A stretch of DNA of 64,000 bases from positions 2,976,001 to 3,040,000 of the forward strand of contig NZ_CP102247.1 of NCBI RefSeq assembly GCF_024599655.1, read 5' to 3'. The stretch is from Enterobacter asburiae. Lineage in GTDB: Bacteria > Pseudomonadota > Gammaproteobacteria > Enterobacterales > Enterobacteriaceae. Below, one piece after another: positions 43,252 to 50,473 of the stretch. Under the pieces are notes generated by a model. The model had not been told where the DNA came from and ran no database searches. It was given only the letters and a program-made list of their open reading frames with translations. The translations under genes and the position numbers were made by a program. Every line of letters begins with the position of its first letter. Positions within the stretch are counted from its first letter, which is position 1.

Positions 43252-43752
43252 ATGACTGACGACGTTATTGGGGCAGGAACCCACCAGCAACTGATTACCT
43301 TACTCACCGAGCAGGGCGCGCGGTTTCGCGTCATGGAGCACGAGGCGGTCGGGAAATGTGAAGCGGTAAGTGAAATTCGCGGGACCGATCTGCGGCAAGG
43401 CGCTAAGGCCCTGGTCTGCAAGGTGAAGGGAAACGGTGTAAAAAAACACGTTCTGGCGATCCTCGCCGCCGATCTGCAGGCTGACCTGAGCCAGCTTGCC
43501 AGCCATTTTGGCGGGCTGAAGGCTTCCCTCGCCAGCCCGGCCGAGGTCGATACCCTGACGGCCTGCGTTTTCGGCGCTATCCCGCCCTTTAGCTTCCATC
43601 CTGATTTGGCACTGGTTGCCGACCCGCTGCTGTTCGAGCGTTTTGACGAAATCGCGTTTAATGCCGGCCTGCTGGAGAAATCCGTGATTATGGATACCCA
43701 GGATTACCTGCGCATCGCCCGTCCTGAGCTTGTGAACTTCCATAAAGCATAA
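43252..43752 (+). CDS. yeaK: YbaK/ProX-type deacylase YeaK
   Basis: 166 residues. It belongs to the family of trans-editing deacylases that free mischarged tRNA; E. coli YeaK hydrolyses Ser- and Thr-tRNA mispairs. KALVCKVKGNGVKKHVLAIL has the conserved Lys of the family and VFGAIPPFSFHPDL the GxxPP-like loop. It stands alone between the yeaH terminator and yoaI. Confidence 0.9.
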   Translation: MTDDVIGAGTHQQLITLLTEQGARFRVMEHEAVGKCEAVSEIRGTDLRQGAKALVCKVKGNGVKKHVLAILAADLQADLSQLASHFGGLKASLASPAEVDTLTACVFGAIPPFSFHPDLALVADPLLFERFDEIAFNAGLLEKSVIMDTQDYLRIARPELVNFHKA

Positions 43753-43773
43753 CCGCTATGGCTGGCGACCCTG

Positions 43774-43878
43774 TCAGCCTTTTCTTTCCAGGAACAGCAC
43801 GGAGGCGACGAGAATAACGGCAATAGCGAAAAACGATGAGGAGATAATCAGCGTTTCAACAAACATGTGATCGTTCAT
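43774..43878 (-). CDS. yoaI: Small membrane protein YoaI
   Basis: 34 residues, MNDHMFVETLIISSSFFAIA then VILVASVLFLERKG. A single hydrophobic helix of about 20 residues with a charged C-terminal end. It is nearly the same as E. coli YoaI, a small inner-membrane protein reported under PhoB control. It is too short for usual gene finders. Convergent with yeaK, 21 nt after its stop. Confidence 0.88.
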   Translation of the reverse strand: MNDHMFVETLIISSSFFAIAVILVASVLFLERKG

Positions 43879-44023
43879 GATGGCGACCCCTTTTGCGATA
43901 TCTGCCTCCGTTTTAATCCGCGTAAATGACAAGGTTATGACAACAATAAAATCTTTTTAAAGCTGTCCTGCGTCGCGTTTGCGCGTACTGTAAGCAGGTT
44001 AATTATTTTGGCAAGGATTCCCT

Positions 44024-44470
44024 ATGTTTGACCCTACTCTGCTCATTCTCCTGGCACTCGCCGCGCTCGGCTTTGTCAGCCATAACACCACCGTCGCCAT
44101 CTCGATTCTGGTGCTGATTATTGTTCGCGTGACCCCGTTAAATAGCTTTTTCCCGTGGATAGAAAAACAAGGCCTCACCATCGGGATCATCATTTTAACC
44201 ATCGGGGTAATGGCACCCATCGCCAGCGGTACGCTGCCCGCCTCAACCCTGCTGCACTCGTTTGTAAACTGGAAATCGCTGGTAGCGATCGCGGTGGGGA
44301 TTTTTGTTTCGTGGCTGGGCGGACGCGGCGTTACGCTGATGAGCAGCCAGCCCTCGATAGTGGCGGGTCTGCTGGTGGGCACCGTTCTGGGCGTGGCGAT
44401 CTTCCGCGGCGTTCCGGTGGGGCCGCTGATTGCGGCAGGCCTTGTCTCTCTGTTTATCGGGAAGTCGTAG
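44024..44470 (+). CDS. yeaL: DUF441 membrane protein YeaL
   Basis: 148 residues, about four membrane helices: LLILLALAALGFVSHNTTVA, ISILVLIIVRVTPL, IIILTIGVMAPIASGTLP, and a Gly-rich C-terminal pair. Function unknown. The 3' end overlaps the convergent nimR by 17 nt. Confidence 0.92.
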   Translation: MFDPTLLILLALAALGFVSHNTTVAISILVLIIVRVTPLNSFFPWIEKQGLTIGIIILTIGVMAPIASGTLPASTLLHSFVNWKSLVAIAVGIFVSWLGGRGVTLMSSQPSIVAGLLVGTVLGVAIFRGVPVGPLIAAGLVSLFIGKS

Positions 44471-45245
44471 TCAGGCTGGCCATATAGCGCGCCGGCGTCT
44501 GGCCCAGTCCCTTTCTGAACATGGTGATAAACGCGGTGGTAGAGTCATATCCCAGTGACTGTGCCACCTGCTGTACCGATTTCCCACTAATCAAATGCTG
44601 TAACGCCACGATCAGCTGCAGCTGGTGACGCCAGCGGCGAAAGCTTAAGCCGGTCTCTTTCACCACCAGCCGCGCCAGGCTGCGTTCGCTCATGGCGAAG
44701 TGGCTCGCCCACTGCGCCAGCGTCTGCCAGGCGGCAGGCTCTTCCGCCATTTTCTCGCTCATCAGCCGAATTTTAGGATGGGGCGACACGGGCAGCTGCA
44801 GATGCTCCTGACGCTGGAGCGGCAGCTCGTCAAACAGGACGTCCACCAGGCGCGATGTGGCCGCAAGAGGCAGCTGTTCACGCGATTTTTCCGCCAGGGA
44901 TAAAATCAGCTCCCGCACCAGAGGAGAGATTTTCAGGGTGCAGCAGCGCTCGGGCAAGCTTGCCGCCCCCGGCTCAATGAACAGAAAGCAGAGCTGCGCG
45001 CCCGGCGTAGCCCTGTTGCTGTGCGGCATTTGGCCGGGGATCCAGACGGCGTACTGGGGCGGGACCATCAGCATGGCATTTTCCACTTCGCAGGTGATCG
45101 CGCCTCCGAGGGCCAGAATTAGCTGCCCCTTACGGTGATGATGTCGGGGAATATATTGTTCCTCCGCCACCACGCGGATGCGAAACGCGACGGCCGCATC
45201 GTGCTGGCTATCGGGATCATAGCCGTCCAGTCCCAGACCAATCAT
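44454..45245 (-). CDS. nimR: AraC-family repressor NimR
   Basis: 263 residues: an N-terminal cupin-like half (PRHHHRKGQLILALGG) and a C-terminal double helix-turn-helix (QSLGYDSTTAFITMFRKGLG as the last motif). In E. coli NimR (YeaM) represses nimT and itself. The divergent pairing with nimT is conserved here, supporting the call. Confidence 0.88.
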   Translation of the reverse strand: MIGLGLDGYDPDSQHDAAVAFRIRVVAEEQYIPRHHHRKGQLILALGGAITCEVENAMLMVPPQYAVWIPGQMPHSNRATPGAQLCFLFIEPGAASLPERCCTLKISPLVRELILSLAEKSREQLPLAATSRLVDVLFDELPLQRQEHLQLPVSPHPKIRLMSEKMAEEPAAWQTLAQWASHFAMSERSLARLVVKETGLSFRRWRHQLQLIVALQHLISGKSVQQVAQSLGYDSTTAFITMFRKGLGQTPARYMASLTTTSR

Positions 45246-45253
45246 CAGTTTGT

Positions 45254-45309
45254 CCGATTTTAGCGATAAACTGTCATTTTAGCCTGATTTCAACCGCTGA
45301 GAAAATCGG
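45254..45309. promoter_or_regulatory. Candidate operator between nimR and nimT
   Basis: CCGATTTT at 45254-45261 and AAAATCGG at 45302-45309 are inverted copies 48 nt apart in the 99-nt divergent spacer. They could be paired NimR sites. The NimR consensus is not one I can recall, so the call rests on position and symmetry only. Confidence 0.4.
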
Positions 45310-45344
45310 TATTGTGTGCCCTCGCTTGAACGTATGAGAACATA

Positions 45345-46532
45345 ATGACTACTGCTATTCGCACCTCAGGAAAACACGGCGCGCTGTTGATTGCAGGCAT
45401 CCTGATGATTGCCACTACGCTTCGCGTCACCTTTACCGGCGCAGCCCCGCTGCTCGACACTATTCGTCTTGATTATGGCTTAAGCACGGCGCAAACCGGT
45501 CTGCTGACCACCCTGCCCCTGCTGGCTTTCGCCCTCATCTCGCCGCTCGCCGCAGGCGTTGCCCGACGTATCGGCATGGAGCGCAGCCTGTTTATCGCTC
45601 TGCTGCTGATTTGCGCTGGAATTGCACTTCGCTCGCTGCCTTCCGCCGCGCTGCTTTTCATCGGAACCGCGGTCATTGGCTGCGGTATTGCGCTCGGGAA
45701 CGTGCTGTTACCCGGATTAATTAAACGTGACTTCCCGGGCCAGGTGGCACGACTCACCGGGGCCTATTCCCTGACGATGGGCGTCTCGGCGGCGTTTGGA
45801 TCAGCGATGATTGTTCCCCTGGCGCAGGGGAACGCGGGCTGGCATGGCGCCCTGCTGATGCTGATGGCGTTTCCGCTGGTCGCGCTGCTGCTCTGGTTAC
45901 CCCAGTGGCGTCAGAAACACGTTGCAGCGGTAACGAGCGCTGGCGCGCTGCATAATCGCGCCATCTGGCGCTCGGCCCTCGCCTGGCAGGTGACGCTCTT
46001 TTTGGGGATTAACTCGCTGATTTACTACGTGATCATCGGCTGGCTGCCGGCGATATTGCTTAGCCACGGCTACAGCGAAGCGCAGGCCGGATCGGTGCAC
46101 GGGCTGCTGCAGCTGGCCACGGCCGTGCCGGGGCTTGCCGTGCCGCTGGTCCTCCACCGTCTGAAAGATCAGCGGGTCATTGCAGGCGCAGTGGCGCTGC
46201 TGTGCGCGGTAAGCGCGGCGGGGCTGTGGTTTATGCCTGACATGGCGGTGATGTGGACGCTGGTGTTTGGCTTTGGTACAGGGGCAACGATGATCCTCGG
46301 CCTGACGTTCATCGGGTTGCGCGCCAGCTCCGCGCACCAGGCCGCGGCGCTCTCCGGCATGGCGCAGTCGATTGGCTATCTGCTCGCCGCCTGCGGCCCT
46401 CCGCTGATGGGTAAAATTCACGATAGCGCGGGAGACTGGCGGATACCGTTACTGGGCTGCGCCCTGGCCGCCGTGATAATGGCTGTTTGCGGCGTGCTCG
46501 CCGGGCGAGATCGGGAGATCGCGCCCCGTTAA
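45345..46532 (+). CDS. nimT: MFS exporter NimT (CynX family)
   Basis: 395 residues with 12 predicted membrane segments. It resembles E. coli YeaN/NimT, an inner-membrane exporter that gives resistance to 2-nitroimidazole. LDYGLSTAQTGLLTTLPLLA and GFGTGATMILGLTFIGLRAS are typical of the CynX group. Terminator follows. Confidence 0.9.
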   Translation: MTTAIRTSGKHGALLIAGILMIATTLRVTFTGAAPLLDTIRLDYGLSTAQTGLLTTLPLLAFALISPLAAGVARRIGMERSLFIALLLICAGIALRSLPSAALLFIGTAVIGCGIALGNVLLPGLIKRDFPGQVARLTGAYSLTMGVSAAFGSAMIVPLAQGNAGWHGALLMLMAFPLVALLLWLPQWRQKHVAAVTSAGALHNRAIWRSALAWQVTLFLGINSLIYYVIIGWLPAILLSHGYSEAQAGSVHGLLQLATAVPGLAVPLVLHRLKDQRVIAGAVALLCAVSAAGLWFMPDMAVMWTLVFGFGTGATMILGLTFIGLRASSAHQAAALSGMAQSIGYLLAACGPPLMGKIHDSAGDWRIPLLGCALAAVIMAVCGVLAGRDREIAPR

Positions 46533-46538
46533 ATCCAG

Positions 46539-46566
46539 AGGCAGACCACCGGGTCTGCCTTTTCTT
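46539..46566 (+). terminator. nimT terminator
   Basis: AGGCAGACC / GGTCTGCCT with a 4-nt loop and TTTTCTT tail, 7 nt after the nimT stop. Confidence 0.9.
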
Positions 46567-46581
46567 ACCCGCGCGCAGAAT

Positions 46582-46612
46582 TGTAGGCCGGGTAAGCGCA
46601 GCGCCACCCGGC
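46582..46612. repeat. REP element after nimT
   Basis: TGTAGGCCGGGTAAGCGCAG with arm CGCCACCCGGC, the same type as at 7746-7820. Confidence 0.85.
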
Positions 46613-46628
46613 AAGAGAAGCGACGACG

Positions 46629-47339
46629 TTATGAATCGCGCGCCGCGCGCAGCATCGCCTGCACCAGCACGACCGGGCGTCCTTCCAGCGCACTACGCTC
46701 ATGCTGGAATAAGGTGATCACGAAGAACGGGTGCGTAACCAGTTCTGCGGCGCGAATTTCCCCCTGTTCGTCCCAGCCCGTAACGTGCATATCACCGCTT
46801 TCCAGCGCCTGTGCAAATTCTGGCGACACGCCATAGTTACAGTGATACCCCTCTTCAATTTCCGGCTTGCCGTACGCTTTTGCGATCAGCGTATTTTTGC
46901 GCAGCTCAATGGCATCGGTTTTCTCCACCAGCGAGCAGGCCAGCGGCGCAATCACCATGGTGCCTTCGCTATCCGTCTCAGCATGTGCCGCATCAGCCCA
47001 GCCCAACACATTGCGGGCATACTCAATCAGCGCATGCTGGAATCCGCCGCAGGTGCCAAGGAACGGAATGCCGTTTTCACGGGCGTAGCGCGCGGCGATA
47101 AAAGCGGCCTCGGTGTTTTTATAGGGGCTGGCGGGAACCAGCCAGATGGCATCGTAGCCCACCAGATCTTCAGGGCTTGTCAGCTCCGTGGTGGCAAGCC
47201 AGTCGTAATCGGCGGTGAGGTCAAGGACTGCGGCGGCGTCGTCAATGGCCAGCGGGATCGCCTGATGCGCAATAACACTGGGATTGTAATCGCCAACCAG
47301 CGCAATGCGCAGCGTCGTTTTAACCGGGAGGTGTTCCAT
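46629..47339 (-). CDS. CTP-synthase-like amidotransferase homologue, function unknown
   Basis: 236 residues, matching the C-terminal glutaminase region of PyrG without the synthetase part (the group named CTP synthase C-terminal region-related (seleno)protein). RIALVGDYNPSVIAH is the first strand. The nucleophile loop is present as FLGTCGGFQHALIEY, with Cys where some relatives have Sec. At the end, where PyrG has QFHPEF, this protein has LFQHERSA: the catalytic His is replaced by Gln and only the Glu stays. So ordinary glutaminase chemistry is doubtful. It stands alone between a REP and yeaO and is not at this place in E. coli. Confidence 0.75.
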   Translation of the reverse strand: MEHLPVKTTLRIALVGDYNPSVIAHQAIPLAIDDAAAVLDLTADYDWLATTELTSPEDLVGYDAIWLVPASPYKNTEAAFIAARYARENGIPFLGTCGGFQHALIEYARNVLGWADAAHAETDSEGTMVIAPLACSLVEKTDAIELRKNTLIAKAYGKPEIEEGYHCNYGVSPEFAQALESGDMHVTGWDEQGEIRAAELVTHPFFVITLFQHERSALEGRPVVLVQAMLRAARDS

Positions 47340-47440
47340 GAAAGGTTCCTTATGCCAGAGTATTATCAGATAACATAAGGAACCTCAGACTACCGATCTT
47401 CTGCAATTATCACAATACCTTAAATTGGGAGGGTGGAATC

Positions 47441-47785
47441 ATGATTCAATGCAAACGCGTGTACGAACAGGCAGCTCCGGACGACGGCTATCGGGTGCTG
47501 GTGGACAAGCTGTGGCCGCGCGGGGTCAAAAAAACGGACCTCGCGTATGATGAATGGTGCAAAACGCTCACGCCCTCGAATGAACTTCGCAAGGCCTTCC
47601 ATAGCGAAACCATTGATTTCGCCGCCTTCAGTAAGGCCTATCGGGAAGAGCTGGCGCAGCACGCTGACGAGGGAAGGCGTCTGGCGACGCTGGCGAACAG
47701 GCAGACCGTCACCCTGCTCTTTGCTGCCAAAGACACGAAGCAAAATCACGCCCTGGTATTAGCCGACTGGCTGCGCCACCTGTGA
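47441..47785 (+). CDS. yeaO: DUF488 protein YeaO
   Basis: 114 residues. DUF488 signature VDKLWPRGVKKTDLAYDEW and the C-terminal TLLFAAKDTKQNHALVLADWL are clear. Function unknown. GGGAGG precedes the ATG. Its stop abuts the stop of the convergent 101-codon gene with no gap. Confidence 0.92.
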   Translation: MIQCKRVYEQAAPDDGYRVLVDKLWPRGVKKTDLAYDEWCKTLTPSNELRKAFHSETIDFAAFSKAYREELAQHADEGRRLATLANRQTVTLLFAAKDTKQNHALVLADWLRHL

Positions 47786-48091
47786 TCAGCCGATCGTCAG
47801 CTCATCGAGGATTTGCGGCGCTTCATCGGGGGTGAGCGGCATCAGATGTTCGGCACGGACAAACGCAAAGCCGTGCTGATTGTCAAAGGCGTAAACATCA
47901 CCCGTCACCAGCCAAAGCGCGCGATCCGCAGTTGCGGGGAGTTGCGTCATCACGCCGTTGACCGGGTTAACGAAACGCAGGCCGGGCTGGCACAGGCCAA
48001 ACAGCTCAACAGATTTACCAATATTGCGACGGCCTGACGCCGTGCGGGCACCCACGATCATCGCCATGCTGCCCGGTTTAAGCTGAAACAT
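47786..48091 (-). CDS. Hypothetical protein, 101 residues
   Basis: I do not recognise this protein. It starts MFQLKPGSMAMIVGARTASG with a GAGAGAAG ribosome site. The pattern GSMAMIVGA, then GKSVELFGL and TGDVYAFDN suggests a small beta-barrel of SH3/KOW type, but this is weak. It lies between yeaO and yoaF, ending exactly at the yeaO stop. Coding bias resembles its neighbours and the opposite-strand frame is shorter, so I accept it as a gene. Confidence 0.65.
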   Translation of the reverse strand: MFQLKPGSMAMIVGARTASGRRNIGKSVELFGLCQPGLRFVNPVNGVMTQLPATADRALWLVTGDVYAFDNQHGFAFVRAEHLMPLTPDEAPQILDELTIG

Positions 48092-48171
48092 ACTTCTCTC
48101 ACGATAACGGTAGCCAGGGACTGGCTAAGAATAATCCTAAAGAGAAGTGTATCGCAGGCAATATACGTCTG

Positions 48172-48426
48172 TCACCTGGTGGGTTGCGGATGATCGCGAC
48201 GGTAGAGCGTCCATTCATCAATCACTTCGCCCCCCGGGAGTTTGCACTCCGTGCGTACGCCCTGCGGGCTTTGAACCGGGATCTGTTCTCCGCCTTTCTC
48301 CAGACAGTACACGGAGGCCGGGTTCGCCATACCGATAGCGTGCGGCGGTTTCGGGGCATCGGGTGGGGTCGTTTTAGCGGTGCAGGCAGCCAGGGGAAGC
48401 GCCAGCGCCAGAAGCAGATATCTCAT
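48172..48426 (-). CDS. yoaF: DUF333 lipoprotein YoaF
   Basis: 84 residues. Short signal peptide with lipobox LPLAAC, then a Pro-rich linker and the DUF333 hairpin ANPASVYCLEKGGEQIPVQS, GVRTECKLPGGEVIDEWTLY. Probable outer-membrane lipoprotein of unknown role. The ATG at 48426 has AAGGA 8 nt upstream; the longer frame upstream lacks a signal. Confidence 0.9.
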   Translation of the reverse strand: MRYLLLALALPLAACTAKTTPPDAPKPPHAIGMANPASVYCLEKGGEQIPVQSPQGVRTECKLPGGEVIDEWTLYRRDHPQPTR

Positions 48427-48532
48427 CTCATTGATCCTTTTCACATCATTACAGTCTAAGGGTAACGGCTCATCGCCGCTTTCTCCATGATTTCTCCATT
48501 TTAACTGCACTTTTCAACACTATAGTGAGGCG

Positions 48533-48609
48533 TGTTCTCGATATGACCAGAGAACATCATTCCGTAATCAAGATGTCTTTGCCCCGGTCTCAACAACGGG
48601 GCCTTTTTT
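48533..48609 (+). ncRNA. Candidate small RNA or attenuator upstream of dgcP
   Basis: A TATAGT -10 at 48521-48526 (weak -35) would start an RNA near 48533. It would hold a 7-bp hairpin TGTTCTC / GAGAACA (48533-48556), about 24 unpaired bases, and a strong terminator GCCCCG / CGGGGC with TTTTTT (48581-48609): 77 nt in all. No plus-strand gene lies upstream, since yeaO ends at 47785 and yoaF is on the other strand. It is either a free sRNA or a terminated leader of dgcP, which starts 127 nt on. I cannot match it to a named RNA. Confidence 0.5.
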
Positions 48610-48735
48610 CTCTCCTGCAGCCCTCTCCCTGCATATATTAAATTTTCTATATTCATGTTTTACTATGCCTGAAGTCTAAAAACTCAGCATAACATGCAGA
48701 TGCAGACGTCTTCTGCCTGGGAGTCATTCTACGTC

Positions 48736-49764
48736 ATGTCGGATATTATCCTTGCCCGTGTTTCAGAAACCCTCGCCACTGAACAATCCCTTGAAGGTCT
48801 CGTTCGCCAGCTGCTGGAGATGCTGGAGATCGTGACGGACATGGAGTCGACTTACCTCACCAAGGTAGATATCGAAGCCCGACTGCAGCATATCCTTTAC
48901 GCCCGCAACAGCAAGCAGATGACAATCCCGGAGGGACTGAGCGTTCCGTGGGATGAAACCTTGTGCAAGCGCGCGCTGGATAGCGACACCGTATTCAGCA
49001 ACGACGTTCCCGAACGCTGGCCGGAGTGCGAGGCGGCGAAAGCGCTCGGTATCACGACCTATATGAGTATTCCTGTCCATCTTGCGGATGGTTCGCTCTA
49101 CGGAACGCTCTGCGCCACCAGCACGGCCAGAAAGCCGCTTAGCGAGCGCGGTGAACAGGTTCTGAAGCTATTCGCCGGGCTGATTGCCCAGTCCATTCAG
49201 AAAGAGTCGCTGGTGACCCAGCTTCGCGAAGCCAATGCGGCCCTCATCGCGCACTCTTACACGGATGCCCTTACCGGTTTACCCAACCGTCGCGCCATTT
49301 TTGAAGACCTGACCACGCTGTTTTCGCTGGCACGGCACCTTAAACGTAACACCGTCATCGCGTTCATCGATCTGGATGATTTTAAGCTGATTAACGATCG
49401 CTACGGCCACGAGGCTGGCGACCAGTTCCTGATTGAAGTGGGTAAGCGTTTGACGGAAGAAAAAAAGCAGGACGATATCATTGGCCGGCTGGGCGGCGAT
49501 GAGTTTCTGGTGGCGTCGTTGAGCACATCCCACGATGAAGGGGATACCACAGAGATAACCCTGCTCAAAACGCGTCTCAGCGCCTGTATTGCCGGTGAAT
49601 ACTGGCTGGGTAGCATCAACCTTATCTACCCCGGTGCCAGCCTCGGCGTTATCGAAGTGGACCCTCGGGTAACCGATCCGGACAGCGCATTACGCGACGC
49701 GGATGTCGCGATGTATCAGGATAAGAAAGGAAAAAGCAAAACACGCTTTCTCACTATGGATTAA
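48736..49764 (+). CDS. dgcP: Diguanylate cyclase DgcP (GAF-GGDEF)
   Basis: 342 residues. An N-terminal GAF domain (about 5-165) is followed by a GGDEF domain. The catalytic loop is canonical, GRLGGDEFLVAS, after DALTGLPNRRAIFEDL. The inhibitory I-site RxxD is KQDD here, so product inhibition may be weak. E. coli DgcP (YeaP) makes cyclic-di-GMP and is polar in the cell. The start is MSDIILARVSETL by homology; two Met codons 14 and 12 residues upstream are in frame but have no better ribosome site. Followed by yoaK. Confidence 0.92.
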   Translation: MSDIILARVSETLATEQSLEGLVRQLLEMLEIVTDMESTYLTKVDIEARLQHILYARNSKQMTIPEGLSVPWDETLCKRALDSDTVFSNDVPERWPECEAAKALGITTYMSIPVHLADGSLYGTLCATSTARKPLSERGEQVLKLFAGLIAQSIQKESLVTQLREANAALIAHSYTDALTGLPNRRAIFEDLTTLFSLARHLKRNTVIAFIDLDDFKLINDRYGHEAGDQFLIEVGKRLTEEKKQDDIIGRLGGDEFLVASLSTSHDEGDTTEITLLKTRLSACIAGEYWLGSINLIYPGASLGVIEVDPRVTDPDSALRDADVAMYQDKKGKSKTRFLTMD

Positions 49765-49809
49765 CCCCGTACACTCTACGGCGTTATAGAAACCGAAACA
49801 GGTGATGGT

Positions 49810-49908
49810 ATGAGAATAGGGATCCTCTTCCCGGTCGTTATTTTTATAACGGCGGTGATTTTTTTAGCGTGGTTTTTTGTCGGTGGTTACGCGGCGCCGG
49901 GGGCATAA
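49810..49908 (+). CDS. yoaK: Small membrane protein YoaK
   Basis: 32 residues: MRIGILFPVVIFITAVIFLA then WFFVGGYAAPGA, nearly the same as E. coli YoaK. One membrane helix. Its stop TAA is followed at once by the ATG of yoaJ, so the two are translated together. It lies 45 nt after dgcP. Confidence 0.9.
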   Translation: MRIGILFPVVIFITAVIFLAWFFVGGYAAPGA

Positions 49909-49983
49909 ATGAGAAAAACGACCCTCATTATGCTGATCGTTGCCCTCGCGGCGTTTGCCGGCACGCAGCTTGGCTGGTGGTAA
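49909..49983 (+). CDS. yoaJ: Small membrane protein YoaJ
   Basis: 24 residues: MRKTTLIMLIVALAAFAGTQ then LGWW, matching E. coli YoaJ (24 residues). One hydrophobic helix. It starts on the base after the yoaK stop and ends before a strong terminator. Such proteins are made in the membrane fraction of E. coli but have no settled role. Confidence 0.9.
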   Translation: MRKTTLIMLIVALAAFAGTQLGWW

Positions 49984-49994
49984 ACCCGCCATGT

Positions 49995-50024
49995 AAAAAA
50001 GGCCGCCATCTGGCAGCCTTTTTT
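49995..50024. terminator. Bidirectional terminator between yoaJ and yeaQ
   Basis: AAAAAAGGC-GCCA / TGGC-GCCTTTTTT with one internal mismatch pair; A and T tracts on each side serve yoaKJ and yeaQ. Confidence 0.88.
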
Positions 50025-50037
50025 AACGCGTTAAGGA

Positions 50038-50286
50038 TCAGCTTTTGATTTTTCTGTAGATAAACAGAACAACCAGCGCACCGATCACCGCAACGGCGAA
50101 GCTGCCGAAGTTAAAGCCATCGACTTTGCCAAAACCGAACAGCGTACTGATCCAGCCGCCAACTACCGCGCCGATAATACCCAGTATTACGGTGACGATA
50201 AATCCACCGCCATCTTTGCCCGGCATGATCCACTTCGCCAGAATACCCGCAATAAGCCCAAAGATAATCCAGGATAAAATTCCCAT
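50038..50286 (-). CDS. yeaQ: GlsB/YeaQ/YmgE family membrane protein
   Basis: 82 residues, three membrane helices with Gly-rich packing: MGILSWIIFGLIAGILAKWI, GGGFIVTVILGIIGAVVGGW, FAVAVIGALVVLFIYRK. The family was once named transglycosylase-associated; it is linked to RpoS-dependent stress. A TATTCT -10 lies at 50335-50340 on the minus strand with a CRP site near -44. Confidence 0.93.
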   Translation of the reverse strand: MGILSWIIFGLIAGILAKWIMPGKDGGGFIVTVILGIIGAVVGGWISTLFGFGKVDGFNFGSFAVAVIGALVVLFIYRKIKS

Positions 50287-50364
50287 AACTTTCCTCTCTG
50301 TATGGTTTTTGTCATTAAATCAACGACACAAAAAAGAATAGCACAGGATTTCAGAAAGGAAATT

Positions 50365-50380
50365 TGTGATAGGCATCACA
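50365..50380. promoter_or_regulatory. CRP site between yeaQ and the RyhB-type gene
   Basis: TGTGATAGGCATCACA fits TGTGA-N6-TCACA exactly. Its centre is about 44 nt upstream of the likely yeaQ start and about 100 nt upstream of the sRNA start, so it could act on either. Confidence 0.75.
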
Positions 50381-50437
50381 ATGAGAGAGTGCGCAATTAT
50401 TCATCAACAAAAAGGGCGCGCCACATAAACTGTAGGG

Positions 50438-50473
50438 TTGCATCTTTTGTTGAGAAAGATTATCTTTCTCAAC
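50438..50473 (+). promoter_or_regulatory. Promoter and Fur-type operator of the RyhB-type sRNA
   Basis: TTGCAT at 50438-50443, a 17-nt spacer and TATCTT at 50461-50466 predict a start at 50473 or 50474. The arms GTTGAGAAAGA (50449-50459) and TCTTTCTCAAC (50463-50473) form a perfect inverted repeat around TTA that covers the spacer and the -10. It resembles a Fur operator in size, place and AT-rich core, though it departs from GATAATGATAATCATTATC. Confidence 0.65.
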
